From Acidobacteriaceae bacterium (GTDB lineage: Bacteria > Acidobacteriota > Terriglobia > Terriglobales > Acidobacteriaceae), in contig JASHQE010000110.1 of assembly GCA_030037705.1 (NCBI GenBank), forward strand, positions 1 to 47,752: a stretch of DNA of 47,752 bases, written 5' to 3'. Of this stretch, positions 15,877-23,962 are shown piece by piece. Numbering within the stretch: position 1 is the first letter of the stretch; each line of letters opens with the position of its first letter. The notes beneath the pieces are model-generated. The model searched no databases and was not told where the DNA came from. It saw nothing but the letters and a program-made list of their open reading frames with translations. The translations under genes and the position numbers were made by a program.

Positions 15877-18690
15877 ATGCCGTTCCCACGTGGCGTAATG
15901 CTACGCGTATTCATCCTCCTCAACCTTGCGTTTGCGGCACTTTCGGTGCAGGCTGCACAAGGCGGTAACGCCGGAACCGTGCACGGCACGGTCAGCGATC
16001 CGAGCGGCGCAGTCGTTCCCAGCGCCAGCGTACGCCTGACTAACCGGGTCAGCGGGTACACGAGCACCGCAACCACGGATGCCACCGGCCAGTTCCAGAT
16101 CGCAAATGTGCCCTTCAATCCATATCGCATCTCGGTTTCGGCTGCTGGATTTGCTCCATTGAGCCAGGAGTTTGAAATCCGCTCGTCCATCGGAACCGAC
16201 TTGAAACTCGTCCTGCAAGTCGCGGGCGCCAGCCAGACGGTCACCGTCGAGTCCGAGGGGCCGCAGGTGGAGGACACCTCGACGTACCACACCGATGTGG
16301 ACCGCGACATGTTCACGAAGGTCCCGCTCGAAAGCCAGTCCTCCGGACTAAGCGCGCTGGTGACGCAGACCGTTCCTGGCGTCTCAGCCGATTCGAACGG
16401 TCTGTTCCACGGTCTGGGCGATCACGCATCGAACTCGTTCTCGGTCGACGGTCAATCGATCACCGATCAGCAGAGCAAGGTCTTCTCGAATCAGATTCCG
16501 TCTAATTCCATTCAATCGATCGAAGTGATCAGTGGTGCGCCGCCGGCCGAGTACGGCGACAAAACGAGCCTGGTGATCGTTGCCACGACGCGCAGCGGAC
16601 AGGGTGCAACTAAGCCGACAGGCAGCATCAGCAGCTCGTATGGATCGTTCGGTTCAACGACCGGAGGGTACGATCTTTCCTACGGCAGCAAGAACTGGGG
16701 CAACTTCGTGGAAGCCGACGGCCTCAATACCGGGCGCTTTCTCGACGCACCGGAGTTTGCTGTCTTTCACGACAAGGGAAATGAAGAGAACGTCTTCGAC
16801 CGTGTGGACTACAGCTTCACGCAAGCCGACTCGATCCATCTTGACCTGAACTACAGCCGTTCCTGGTTCCAGACGCCCAATGCGTATCAGAACTTGAATG
16901 TACAGAACGTGGTGAGCGGGGGCACCAGCGCCAGTCCCGTCCTTGGAGATGTGGGTAATACCGACCAGAACTCCAAAATCAATACGTTCAACATCTCGCC
17001 TACCTATACACGGATTGTCAATAACTACTCGGTCTTCAATCTAGGGGCATTTGTGAGAAAGGATCTCTACGGATATTTCCCGAGCGGCGATCCTCTTGCC
17101 GATCTGGGGCCATCGAATCTCCAGACCTCTTCGATCTCACAGTACCGCACGTTGACGAACGCAGCGATTCACTCGGATTTTTCCTACGACCGGGGAATCA
17201 ATAACGTCAAAGTCGGCGTGCAGTACGGGCAGACTTTTCTCCGCGAGCACGACAACTTGGGCATTGTTTGGGATCTCTATAACTCGCCCTGCGTGGACGC
17301 AAACGGCAATCCGCTGCCTGGTTACTCGAATCCAGCAGACTGCACGTCAGCCAATGTGCTCCCCAATGGGAATTATCTTCCGGTTCTGGCGCCCTACGAT
17401 CTTACGCGCGGCGGAAGCAACTACGCGTATTTTGGCCACACCGACGTGAAAGAACTGGCCCTTTACGCCGAGGATGAGATCAAAACCGGTAATTGGGACT
17501 TCAATCTCGGTCTGCGCGAGGACGTCTACCACGGCCTAACAGACGCCAATCAGACCGAACCGCGCCTGGGGGTTGCGTACAACATCAAGCCTTCGGGCAC
17601 GGTGATGGGCGTCTCTTATGCGCGCACACTGGAGACGCCGTTCAACGAAAACCTGGTGTTATCGAGCCAGGGATGCGGAAATGACGTGCTGGCGCCGCTG
17701 CTCAACTGCGCCTCTGGAGTTTCTACCACGATGGCTCCCGGCTATCGGAACGAGTTCCACACCAGCCTGCAACAGGCCCTCGGCAAGAACGTGATCTTCA
17801 GCGGCGAGTACATCTGGAAGTACACGCACAACGCATTCGACTTCAGCGTGCTGGGCAATACGCCCATTACCTTCCCCATCGACTGGCACAACTCCAAGAT
17901 CCCCGGCTACGCGCTGCACATCGAAGTTCCCAACTTCCACAACTTCAGTGCATATTCCGTCATGTCGTCTGTGGCGGCGCGGTTCTTCCCGCCGCAGGTG
18001 GCCGGCGCAGGTGCAACCGGAGGTGTTGCTCAGGGCGTTACTTACTACCCTTTCCGCATCGATCATGATGAGCGATTTAATCAGAATGCGCACGTGCAAT
18101 ATACATATTCGAACGGCAAGTGGCTGAAGGGCCTGTGGGCCGGCTTCAACTGGCGCTACGATTCGGGTCTTGTTGCCGGCTCAACGCCCTGCTATAACCC
18201 CACCGATCCAAATACTGCCTGCCCTAATAGCTCCACCACGCTGACGAACGGCCAACCTGCCATCGCGATGGTCGACAACAACATTCCTCCTACAACCAAC
18301 CCGGTAACCGGAGCCGACGTATATCTTCCCTTGACGGCCGATGAAGAGTTTCAAGCGGGACTCGCGTGCAATGGAGTGAAGGCGACGCCCACCAATCCGT
18401 TGCCCAGCGTTTGCCCTGCATCACAACTTACTTCAAGCCTGATCAAGATCCCTGTACCGGGAACCGGCGACAACGATCACAACCCGCCGCGCATTGCTCC
18501 GCGCAATCTCTTCGACGTGTCGATTGGCAAGAACAACATCTTCCACACCGAGCATTTCAAGACCGATCTCGATCTGACTGCCATCAACGTTACCGACAAG
18601 TACGCGCTGTACAATTTCCTGTCGACGTTCAGCGGCACACATTACGTAACCCCGCGGGTGATGACGGCGAAGGTCACGGTGAACTTCTAA
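15877..18690 (+). CDS. TonB-dependent receptor, Oar-like, with carboxypeptidase-regulatory domain
   Basis: The 937-residue outer-membrane protein has a signal peptide (residues 1-27). A carboxypeptidase-regulatory-like beta-sandwich follows at about residues 32-115 (GTVHGTVSDPSGAVVPSASV, TTDATGQFQIANVPFNPYRI). A plug domain with the TonB-receptor pattern (SFSVDGQSITDQQSKVFSNQ, IPSNSIQSIEVISGAPPAEY) is next, then a long beta-barrel ending in the aromatic TAKVTVNF. This layout is expanded in acidobacteria. It would import a large or scarce substrate across the outer membrane with energy from TonB. The ATG at 15877 has AGGAG 8 nt upstream. The small HCPLC gene lies 190 bp upstream on the same strand, and a strong palindrome (18711-18770) follows the stop. 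Confidence 0.92.
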   Translation: MPFPRGVMLRVFILLNLAFAALSVQAAQGGNAGTVHGTVSDPSGAVVPSASVRLTNRVSGYTSTATTDATGQFQIANVPFNPYRISVSAAGFAPLSQEFEIRSSIGTDLKLVLQVAGASQTVTVESEGPQVEDTSTYHTDVDRDMFTKVPLESQSSGLSALVTQTVPGVSADSNGLFHGLGDHASNSFSVDGQSITDQQSKVFSNQIPSNSIQSIEVISGAPPAEYGDKTSLVIVATTRSGQGATKPTGSISSSYGSFGSTTGGYDLSYGSKNWGNFVEADGLNTGRFLDAPEFAVFHDKGNEENVFDRVDYSFTQADSIHLDLNYSRSWFQTPNAYQNLNVQNVVSGGTSASPVLGDVGNTDQNSKINTFNISPTYTRIVNNYSVFNLGAFVRKDLYGYFPSGDPLADLGPSNLQTSSISQYRTLTNAAIHSDFSYDRGINNVKVGVQYGQTFLREHDNLGIVWDLYNSPCVDANGNPLPGYSNPADCTSANVLPNGNYLPVLAPYDLTRGGSNYAYFGHTDVKELALYAEDEIKTGNWDFNLGLREDVYHGLTDANQTEPRLGVAYNIKPSGTVMGVSYARTLETPFNENLVLSSQGCGNDVLAPLLNCASGVSTTMAPGYRNEFHTSLQQALGKNVIFSGEYIWKYTHNAFDFSVLGNTPITFPIDWHNSKIPGYALHIEVPNFHNFSAYSVMSSVAARFFPPQVAGAGATGGVAQGVTYYPFRIDHDERFNQNAHVQYTYSNGKWLKGLWAGFNWRYDSGLVAGSTPCYNPTDPNTACPNSSTTLTNGQPAIAMVDNNIPPTTNPVTGADVYLPLTADEEFQAGLACNGVKATPTNPLPSVCPASQLTSSLIKIPVPGTGDNDHNPPRIAPRNLFDVSIGKNNIFHTEHFKTDLDLTAINVTDKYALYNFLSTFSGTHYVTPRVMTAKVTVNF

Positions 18691-18710
18691 CGTTAAAGGC
18701 AGCACAGAAA

Positions 18711-18770
18711 TAGTGCCCCATCCTTGCGGTCCGCTGCGGCGGATTTTTGCCGCAAGGGTGGGTTGCACTA
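18711..18770. repeat. 60-bp REP-like palindrome (possible bidirectional terminator)
   Basis: TAGTGC (18711-18716) pairs with GCACTA (18765-18770). CCCATCCTTGCGG (18717-18729) pairs with CCGCAAGGGTGGG (18750-18762) with a single wobble, and the loop holds an inner hairpin TCCGC-TGC-GGCGGA. Together this is a nearly perfect nested palindrome between the stops of the convergent TonB-receptor and macrodomain genes. It can serve as a transcription terminator for both strands, but the form also resembles dispersed REP-type elements. Confidence 0.75.
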
Positions 18771-18774
18771 CGAT

Positions 18775-19305
18775 TCATCGCACGGGTTCATCGCGCGTAG
18801 CGGTGAGCGTGCTTAGATAAGCTTCGTACACCTCGTCTCCAAAGCACGCGAAGATGATCTTCTCGATCGCCTCATGTGCGTCCAGCGCCGCTCGCGTTTC
18901 GCGTGTGGCGATCTTCACGGCTTGCGGAATCGGATATCCATACACGCCGCAACTGATCGCTGGAAAAGCCAGCGTGCGCAGTCCGCGCTCGCGCGCGATG
19001 GCGAAGCAGGAGCGGTAACAGCTCGCCAGCAGCTCCGGTTCGCTATGATGGCCGCCGCGCCATACCGGACCGACGGTATGAATCACGAACTTTGCCGGCA
19101 GCCGGTAGCCTTTCGTCAATTTCGCCTGTCCCGTAGGACAGCCGCCGAGGGTGCGGCATTCGGCTACGAGTTCCGGTCCGGCGGCGCGATGAATCGCTCC
19201 ATCGACCCCTCCACCGCCCAGGAGCGTCTCGTTCGCGGCATTCACAATCGCATCCATGGCAAGCGTCGTGATATCCGTCCGGACTACCAAAATCCTATCC
19301 GCCAT
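18775..19305 (-). CDS. Macrodomain protein, O-acetyl-ADP-ribose deacetylase type
   Basis: The 176-residue protein is a complete single macrodomain. The ADP-ribose-binding motifs are [21 protein letters not shown] at residues 18-38 (Asn22, Asn25 and the [10 protein letters not shown] loop), [17 protein letters not shown], and [11 protein letters not shown] at 115-125. These match the MacroD/YmdB subgroup, which hydrolyses O-acetyl-ADP-ribose or removes ADP-ribose from proteins. It is cytoplasmic. The ATG at 19305 has a weak AGGT upstream. It lies 65 nt downstream of the PIN-domain gene, in the same direction, so the genes may be cotranscribed. Confidence 0.92.
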   Translation of the reverse strand: MADRILVVRTDITTLAMDAIVNAANETLLGGGGVDGAIHRAAGPELVAECRTLGGCPTGQAKLTKGYRLPAKFVIHTVGPVWRGGHHSEPELLASCYRSCFAIARERGLRTLAFPAISCGVYGYPIPQAVKIATRETRAALDAHEAIEKIIFACFGDEVYEAYLSTLTATRDEPVR

Positions 19306-19370
19306 GGATCGATTTACCTGAACCGCTGAGCAGGAAAAATTGTAGAGCCGGCGTGCAAGAGGATGGCTTA

Positions 19371-19832
19371 CTATGCGATCACGGCTTCCTTCGCCGGGTC
19401 GATGGTTTCCATACCCTCGACTGCAGCCGCCTCCAGCAGCTGGATAGACGATGAGACAAAGACAATGGGTGTGCCCTTAAACATGTCTCGCGCTGTGAGA
19501 GCCGCACCAAGCTGCAGAGCTTCTGGCCAGCGCAGAGCGGTGCGGTCGAGCAGTTGCCGCGCCGATTCGATCACGGCAGGATTCAGCGGCTGCTGGACTG
19601 TGCGCGCTGACTCCAGGCGCAAAGTCTCCAATGCCATGGCTGCGTCCGCGGATGCAATGTTTCCCGTCCGTTCCCGGCGGCGGATAGCTGCATAGACCTC
19701 GAGCGGAGTGGCTGCGGAGATCAACTTGCGATTATCCTCGACCAGTTCCAGCCGCCGGATCAGCGCATCCGTGCCGGGCTCTTGCACAAACAGCTTCACG
19801 AATGCCGTGGCATCGAGAAAGTAGAAGCTCAC
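19371..19832 (-). CDS. PIN-domain protein (VapC-like), atypical acidic residues
   Basis: This 153-residue protein has the VapC/PIN pattern: [16 protein letters not shown] (Asp7) at the N-terminus and [16 protein letters not shown] with a Glu near residue 45. A late [13 protein letters not shown] segment and [20 protein letters not shown] follow. VapC toxins are Mg-dependent RNases using four acidic residues. Here the third position (usually LDALHLA) is Glu and the fourth (usually FVTADxxLL) is Ser, so activity may be altered or lost. The gene starts with GTG at 19832, overlapping the upstream TGA as GTGA, so it is translationally coupled to the unknown 239-residue gene. Confidence 0.85.
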   Translation of the reverse strand: MSFYFLDATAFVKLFVQEPGTDALIRRLELVEDNRKLISAATPLEVYAAIRRRERTGNIASADAAMALETLRLESARTVQQPLNPAVIESARQLLDRTALRWPEALQLGAALTARDMFKGTPIVFVSSSIQLLEAAAVEGMETIDPAKEAVIA

Positions 19833-20548
19833 TCGTCCCCCCGTTCAACCTCGATCGCTTCGGCGGCAGCATCGCCTTGCACGGCTACGGGATGAAAGCG
19901 CTGTGCCTCTTCGGGAATGCCGGCCTCGGCCCGGTTCAGCCGGATGGTCGTGGTAGGATAGGCGGGCGTCTTGGGATTGGCGATCTTGCTGGTCATGACC
20001 ACGCCGCGTTGGATAGCTTCGGCCAGCACCGCCTGGCGCGTCTCCGGATGCTGATTCCACCGGAAAGCCTTGCGCGGCAAGAATGAATCGCGGAACCACT
20101 TGAGCGCGATGAAGGCGTGGCCGCCGCGCTCGGCTTCGGCCAGCGCCGCACATAGTTCCTTCACACGCGCGTCCATGTCGCCGGGCAGCCCCGCGTCAAG
20201 ATCCAGGTCTTCTTCCTCGGCAGTGTGGTTCAGCGAGACCCGCGGAGACCTGCCTGATCGTGCTGGCGGTTCGCCATCACCGATCCGCTCAAAATAGATG
20301 CGCACTTCATCATCTTCGGGTGACCAGGTATCAGCCGAAGCATTTCTCCGCTTGCTGCGCCCGTTTTCACTGCACAGCTCTACAATCGCCTGGTATCCCG
20401 GAGGCGCCAGAAAATGGAGGGCTCGCGCCAAACCAGGGTCAGATGAATATTGGAGTTCGTTTAATGCATCTTCAATAATCTCTTCTGCTGCAGGGATACT
20501 AAGATTACCGATTTCTACGCTGTTCTGTGCAGCCCTTGTCGACTTCAT
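19829..20548 (-). CDS. Unknown protein coupled to the PIN-domain gene (candidate antitoxin/partner)
   Basis: I do not recognise this family. From the ATG at 20548 (GGAGA 7-8 nt upstream) the product has 239 residues. The N-terminal third is acidic and helical (IPAAEEIIEDALNELQYSSD). The middle is charged and low-complexity (TAEEEDLDLDAGLPGDMDAR). The C-terminal part (residues about 140-215: HAFIALKWFRDSFLPRKAFR, HPETRQAVLAEAIQRGVVMT, SKIANPKTPAYPTTTIRLNR) looks like a small helix-rich domain with a winged-helix feel. The frame is open upstream to 20695, but no good start signal is there. Position upstream of, and overlapping, a PIN gene is that of an antitoxin, although the protein is far larger than usual antitoxins and lacks a known DNA-binding motif. 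Confidence 0.75.
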   Translation of the reverse strand: MKSTRAAQNSVEIGNLSIPAAEEIIEDALNELQYSSDPGLARALHFLAPPGYQAIVELCSENGRSKRRNASADTWSPEDDEVRIYFERIGDGEPPARSGRSPRVSLNHTAEEEDLDLDAGLPGDMDARVKELCAALAEAERGGHAFIALKWFRDSFLPRKAFRWNQHPETRQAVLAEAIQRGVVMTSKIANPKTPAYPTTTIRLNRAEAGIPEEAQRFHPVAVQGDAAAEAIEVERGDE

Positions 20549-21133
20549 TGCTTTCTCTCCGTTATTCTGATGCGCTACGCTGTCGGACTTGGCAACAGCC
20601 TTGTCCGGGCTGTTCGGGGGAAAACCACGCCGCGCGAAGGCATCCGCCTTTGCTCTAAGAAAAATTGTTTTGCTACTTCGGGGGACCCGGTACAAATTGC
20701 CTATCGGAACAGAACCGCTCCATTGAAAGCCTGATACGCCGCTCGCCAGAGGCTGAAATATACGCGGCCCGCTGGCACCTTAACCCGATTCCCGCGTTGC
20801 GCAAGCTCACCAGCGCTGGTTGCCACAACTGATTGGTTGATTCCGCAGACCCTTGCCTTGATCGGTCTAGCAAAAGGAGTCCGATGGCATTTTTCGAATC
20901 ATTGTAAGAAGGCCCATGGTATCCATAAGGCTTTTCACTGTCAAAAGCCATCTTTCTGTTTCTTCCATTCACCAGCGCGATTTCGGGAAAAAGCCTACTC
21001 GAATTGAAGCTATACGCTTCTCCAGTGTATTCGATATTACCCCCGCCAGCCTGTACCGACCAGCAGTTTTCAAGCAAAAAGTTGCCAGACCGGCAGTGCT
21101 TACTTCAGAGGAGCAAATTCGTACAATATAGGT
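20549..21133 (-). pseudogene. Possible decayed coding remnant upstream of the PIN pair
   Basis: There is no intact gene in these 585 bases. A minus-strand frame from 21077 to about 20800 reads like protein (NIEYTGEAYSFNSSRLFPEI, NRKMAFDSEKPYGYHGPSYN). A second minus-strand frame takes over near 20840-20730 (GNRVKVPAGRVYFSLWRAAY, QAFNGAVLFR) before a stop. This suggests one gene broken by a frameshift, but I cannot name a family and chance similarity is possible. The promoter of the PIN pair must also lie here. Confidence 0.25.
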
Positions 21134-23887
21134 ATGCGCCGTTGTCTGCAGTTTCTGTTGCCCTTGTTCTTGTGCTTTGCTTCAGCCGGACTGTGTGCCG
21201 ATGGACCGGCCTTCGACTTAGCCGGACCGAAGGTAGACGTGCATGTCAAACGCGGAAACGTCACCTTACCTATCTCCGAGATACCCAACCTGCTGACTGG
21301 CGACCGGCTGTGGATTCATCCCGATCTGCCCGAGAGCCAGTCCGCTCATTTTGTGCTGGTGGTTGCGTTTCTGCGCGGCTCTACGAATCCGCCGCCGCCG
21401 GAGTGGTTTACCCGCGTAGAGACCTGGAGCCGCGAAGCGCGCCAGGAAGGCGTCTTTGTCACCGTGCCGGACGGCGCTCAGCAGGCCTTGATCTTTCTCG
21501 CTCCGGAGACCGGTGGCGATTTCAATACTCTGCGCAACGCGGTCCGCAGCCGTCCCGGCGCCTTTGTCCGCGCCGCGCAAGACCTGCAGGCGGCGAGTTG
21601 GGAGCGGATGCGGCTAGAGGCTTACCTGTCGGACGTCAAAGTGACTTCCCAGACCGATCCCAAATCGCTGAAGGATCGTGCCGAACTGGCAGCCCGGAGC
21701 CTGGGCATCAAGATCAACCAGGACTGCTTCAACCGGCCCTTCGACCAGCAGGCTGCGTGCCTTGCACAAAACTCTGAGGGATTAGTTCTGGATGATGCAA
21801 ACGCCCAGTCGCTTGTCGACCAACTCACCAGCGGCTCCACGGCCGACCTGATGAATCAGCTCAGCTATTCAAGCATGGCAGGCGGAGGCGTTTATAGTCC
21901 CTACGTCGGCGCAGTTGTGGATACGGCCCGCATCCTGTCATCGCTTCACACTGCGCATTTCCAGTACATTCCGGCCCTTGCGCTGCCCACCGCCGACACG
22001 CTCAACCTCCGGTTGAATGTACCGCCATCGTTTCGCAACCCCAAATCAGTCGTGGTGGTTGCATTGCCTCCTCTTGGGCCGCCCAAGCCCGAACCGCTTT
22101 ATTCCGTCGATCCCTCCGGCAGCTTCTGCGCATATAAGCCTTCCCTCGTTTTGTCTGCCGAAGGTGCGCCGCTCGTCTTCGCGACTCAGCTTGCGCATGA
22201 TCTTACCCTCCGCATTGAGCCTGCCGGCGGACAGAAGGCTGCCCCGGTCGATCTACCTGTCAAGTCCGATCCGGGATTGGGCGGACTGGTCATCCAAGGC
22301 GCAATACCCCCGTTGCCTGCAGGCGATCTCACGGGGGTGGTCACTGGCAAGTGGGGCTTCGACGACTGGGAGGGTCCCAGTTTCCACCTGGTTGTAGCCG
22401 AACCCGGCAAATGGGTTCTTTCACCTGCGGATGAGTCCGCCCTTGTGGTTGGCCGCGACGACACGCTCCACTTTGAAGGCCAAAGCGCGCTCTGCGTTCA
22501 AAAAGTGGAGGAGCTGGCCGAAGGCGCCCATCCCGTGAATCTCACCTGGAAGTCTCCGAAGCCGGATGCGCTGGAGGTGTCGGTGCCGCTCAAAGACGCT
22601 GCGCCCGGTTCCGTGAATGTGGTGATCTACCAGTACGGGCTCAGGCAGCCGGACCAATTGAAGATGATTGCGTACGACGTGGCCGCATCGCTGAACGGTC
22701 TTACCCTTTCGGCAGGCGACGAGGAAGTCCTGCTCAAAGGCACACGGCTCGACCAGGTGGCGAAGGCCCGGATCGGCAATCTCAGCTTGACTCCAACCAG
22801 CCTTACGCGTGTGAACGATCTGGATCAATTGGTTATGAACGCCACAGGTTCTACCGCTGATCTGGTTCCCGGGAAGGACTATGTCGCGCGGGTTGAACTG
22901 AAGGATGGCCGCGTGCTGAAAGCACCGGTAACGGTGAACCCGCCGCGCCCGGAGATCGCTTTACTCAGCAAGGGTGTTCAGGACGCGACCGCCGGTGCAC
23001 CTCCGCCGGTGCAATTTGGCAGTCCTGACGACCTGCCCGTGAACGGCCGGTTGGTTTTCTTCCTCAAATCCAGCTCTCCGGTCAATTTTCCCCGAGACGA
23101 GAAAGTTGAAGTGGCAGCCTCCGACTCGAGCTTTCATACCATGCTGGATCTGGCCGATGGCAGCCTGATGCTCGAGGATGCGAAGACTGCTGTGGGTACC
23201 GTGGAGCCGCTCTCACGGTTTGGTTCTTCGGCCTTCGGGCCGATTCGCGTGCGCGCCATCTCGGCGGATGGTGCTGCGGGTGATTGGCTCTCGCTCGGGA
23301 CCCTGGTCCGGCTGCCTGTTTTCAAGGATTTACGTTGCCCGCACGCAGCTTCAAAGCCTTGCGTCCTCAGCGGGAATAACCTTTTCCTGGCTGATGCAAT
23401 TGCCTCTACGCCGGACTTCGGCAACCCGACTGAGGTGCCGCCTGAGTTCACCGGAACCCAACTTGTCGTCCCGCATCCGGCCGGCGGCGTTCTCTACCTC
23501 AAACTGCGCGACGACCCGGCGACGGTGCAGACGTTGACGATGCCGGTGATACCCGTCACTCTGCCAGCGGAAGCTGCCGCGATCAAGTCCCAGCCCGGCC
23601 CCACCCCGGTTCCTTCTTCACTCCAAAGCCCTACTCAACCCGCCACGGAGCCGGCGCCTTCCACTGCATCTCCGCCCGCCGATGCACCCAAACAGCAGCC
23701 GGCCTCGCCGTCTGTCCCGGCTCCATCCACGGTTCCGCAATCCCCTCACGCGGGTACTGCGTCCAGCCCATCTAACAGCCCGTCGACTAGCCCATCTAGC
23801 GGTGCGCCAGCAGACAAGAATCCACAGGCAGCCGCTCAGACGGCTGACACTCCGTCCACGCCGGATTCGGCCAAATCCAATCCGTAA
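21134..23887 (+). CDS. Large secreted protein of unknown function with Pro/Ser/Thr-rich tail
   Basis: The 917-residue product has a signal peptide (RRCLQFLLPLFLCFASAGLC, cleavage near residue 22). A domain at residues 30-150 (VKRGNVTLPISEIPNLLTGD, LWIHPDLPESQSAHFVLVVA) recurs, as I recall, in acidobacterial proteins of unknown role. A helical segment with two Cys (INQDCFNRPFDQQAACLAQN) follows, then a beta-rich middle built like successive Ig/TIG-type sandwiches (EEVLLKGTRLDQVAKARIGN). From about residue 820 the sequence is Pro/Ser/Thr/Ala-rich and disordered to the end. It is predicted periplasmic or cell-surface. The ATG at 21134 has only a weak upstream AGG. No function is assigned. Confidence 0.82.
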   Translation: MRRCLQFLLPLFLCFASAGLCADGPAFDLAGPKVDVHVKRGNVTLPISEIPNLLTGDRLWIHPDLPESQSAHFVLVVAFLRGSTNPPPPEWFTRVETWSREARQEGVFVTVPDGAQQALIFLAPETGGDFNTLRNAVRSRPGAFVRAAQDLQAASWERMRLEAYLSDVKVTSQTDPKSLKDRAELAARSLGIKINQDCFNRPFDQQAACLAQNSEGLVLDDANAQSLVDQLTSGSTADLMNQLSYSSMAGGGVYSPYVGAVVDTARILSSLHTAHFQYIPALALPTADTLNLRLNVPPSFRNPKSVVVVALPPLGPPKPEPLYSVDPSGSFCAYKPSLVLSAEGAPLVFATQLAHDLTLRIEPAGGQKAAPVDLPVKSDPGLGGLVIQGAIPPLPAGDLTGVVTGKWGFDDWEGPSFHLVVAEPGKWVLSPADESALVVGRDDTLHFEGQSALCVQKVEELAEGAHPVNLTWKSPKPDALEVSVPLKDAAPGSVNVVIYQYGLRQPDQLKMIAYDVAASLNGLTLSAGDEEVLLKGTRLDQVAKARIGNLSLTPTSLTRVNDLDQLVMNATGSTADLVPGKDYVARVELKDGRVLKAPVTVNPPRPEIALLSKGVQDATAGAPPPVQFGSPDDLPVNGRLVFFLKSSSPVNFPRDEKVEVAASDSSFHTMLDLADGSLMLEDAKTAVGTVEPLSRFGSSAFGPIRVRAISADGAAGDWLSLGTLVRLPVFKDLRCPHAASKPCVLSGNNLFLADAIASTPDFGNPTEVPPEFTGTQLVVPHPAGGVLYLKLRDDPATVQTLTMPVIPVTLPAEAAAIKSQPGPTPVPSSLQSPTQPATEPAPSTASPPADAPKQQPASPSVPAPSTVPQSPHAGTASSPSNSPSTSPSSGAPADKNPQAAAQTADTPSTPDSAKSNP

Positions 23888-23898
23888 GCTAGCGGACT

Positions 23899-23913
23899 TC
23901 GCTCAGGATGACA
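23899..23913 (-). repeat. Interspersed repeat core TGTCATCCTGAGCGA (copy 2, inverted)
   Basis: The plus strand reads TCGCTCAGGATGACA, the exact reverse complement of the 15-mer at 11559-11573. It lies in the 75-bp gap between the convergent 917-residue-protein and lipid-kinase genes, 12 bases after the former's stop. It is probably the surviving core of a dispersed intergenic repeat. Confidence 0.55.
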
Positions 23914-23962
23914 GATCTGGTTTGAACTGAAGGTCCTACGCGAAAGCAAGTCGGGCAACGTT

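Noticed and set aside
21004-21777. Plus-strand open frame of 257 codons
   Set aside because: It overlaps the start of the 917-residue secreted protein in another frame. The latter has a signal peptide and extends 2.7 kb.
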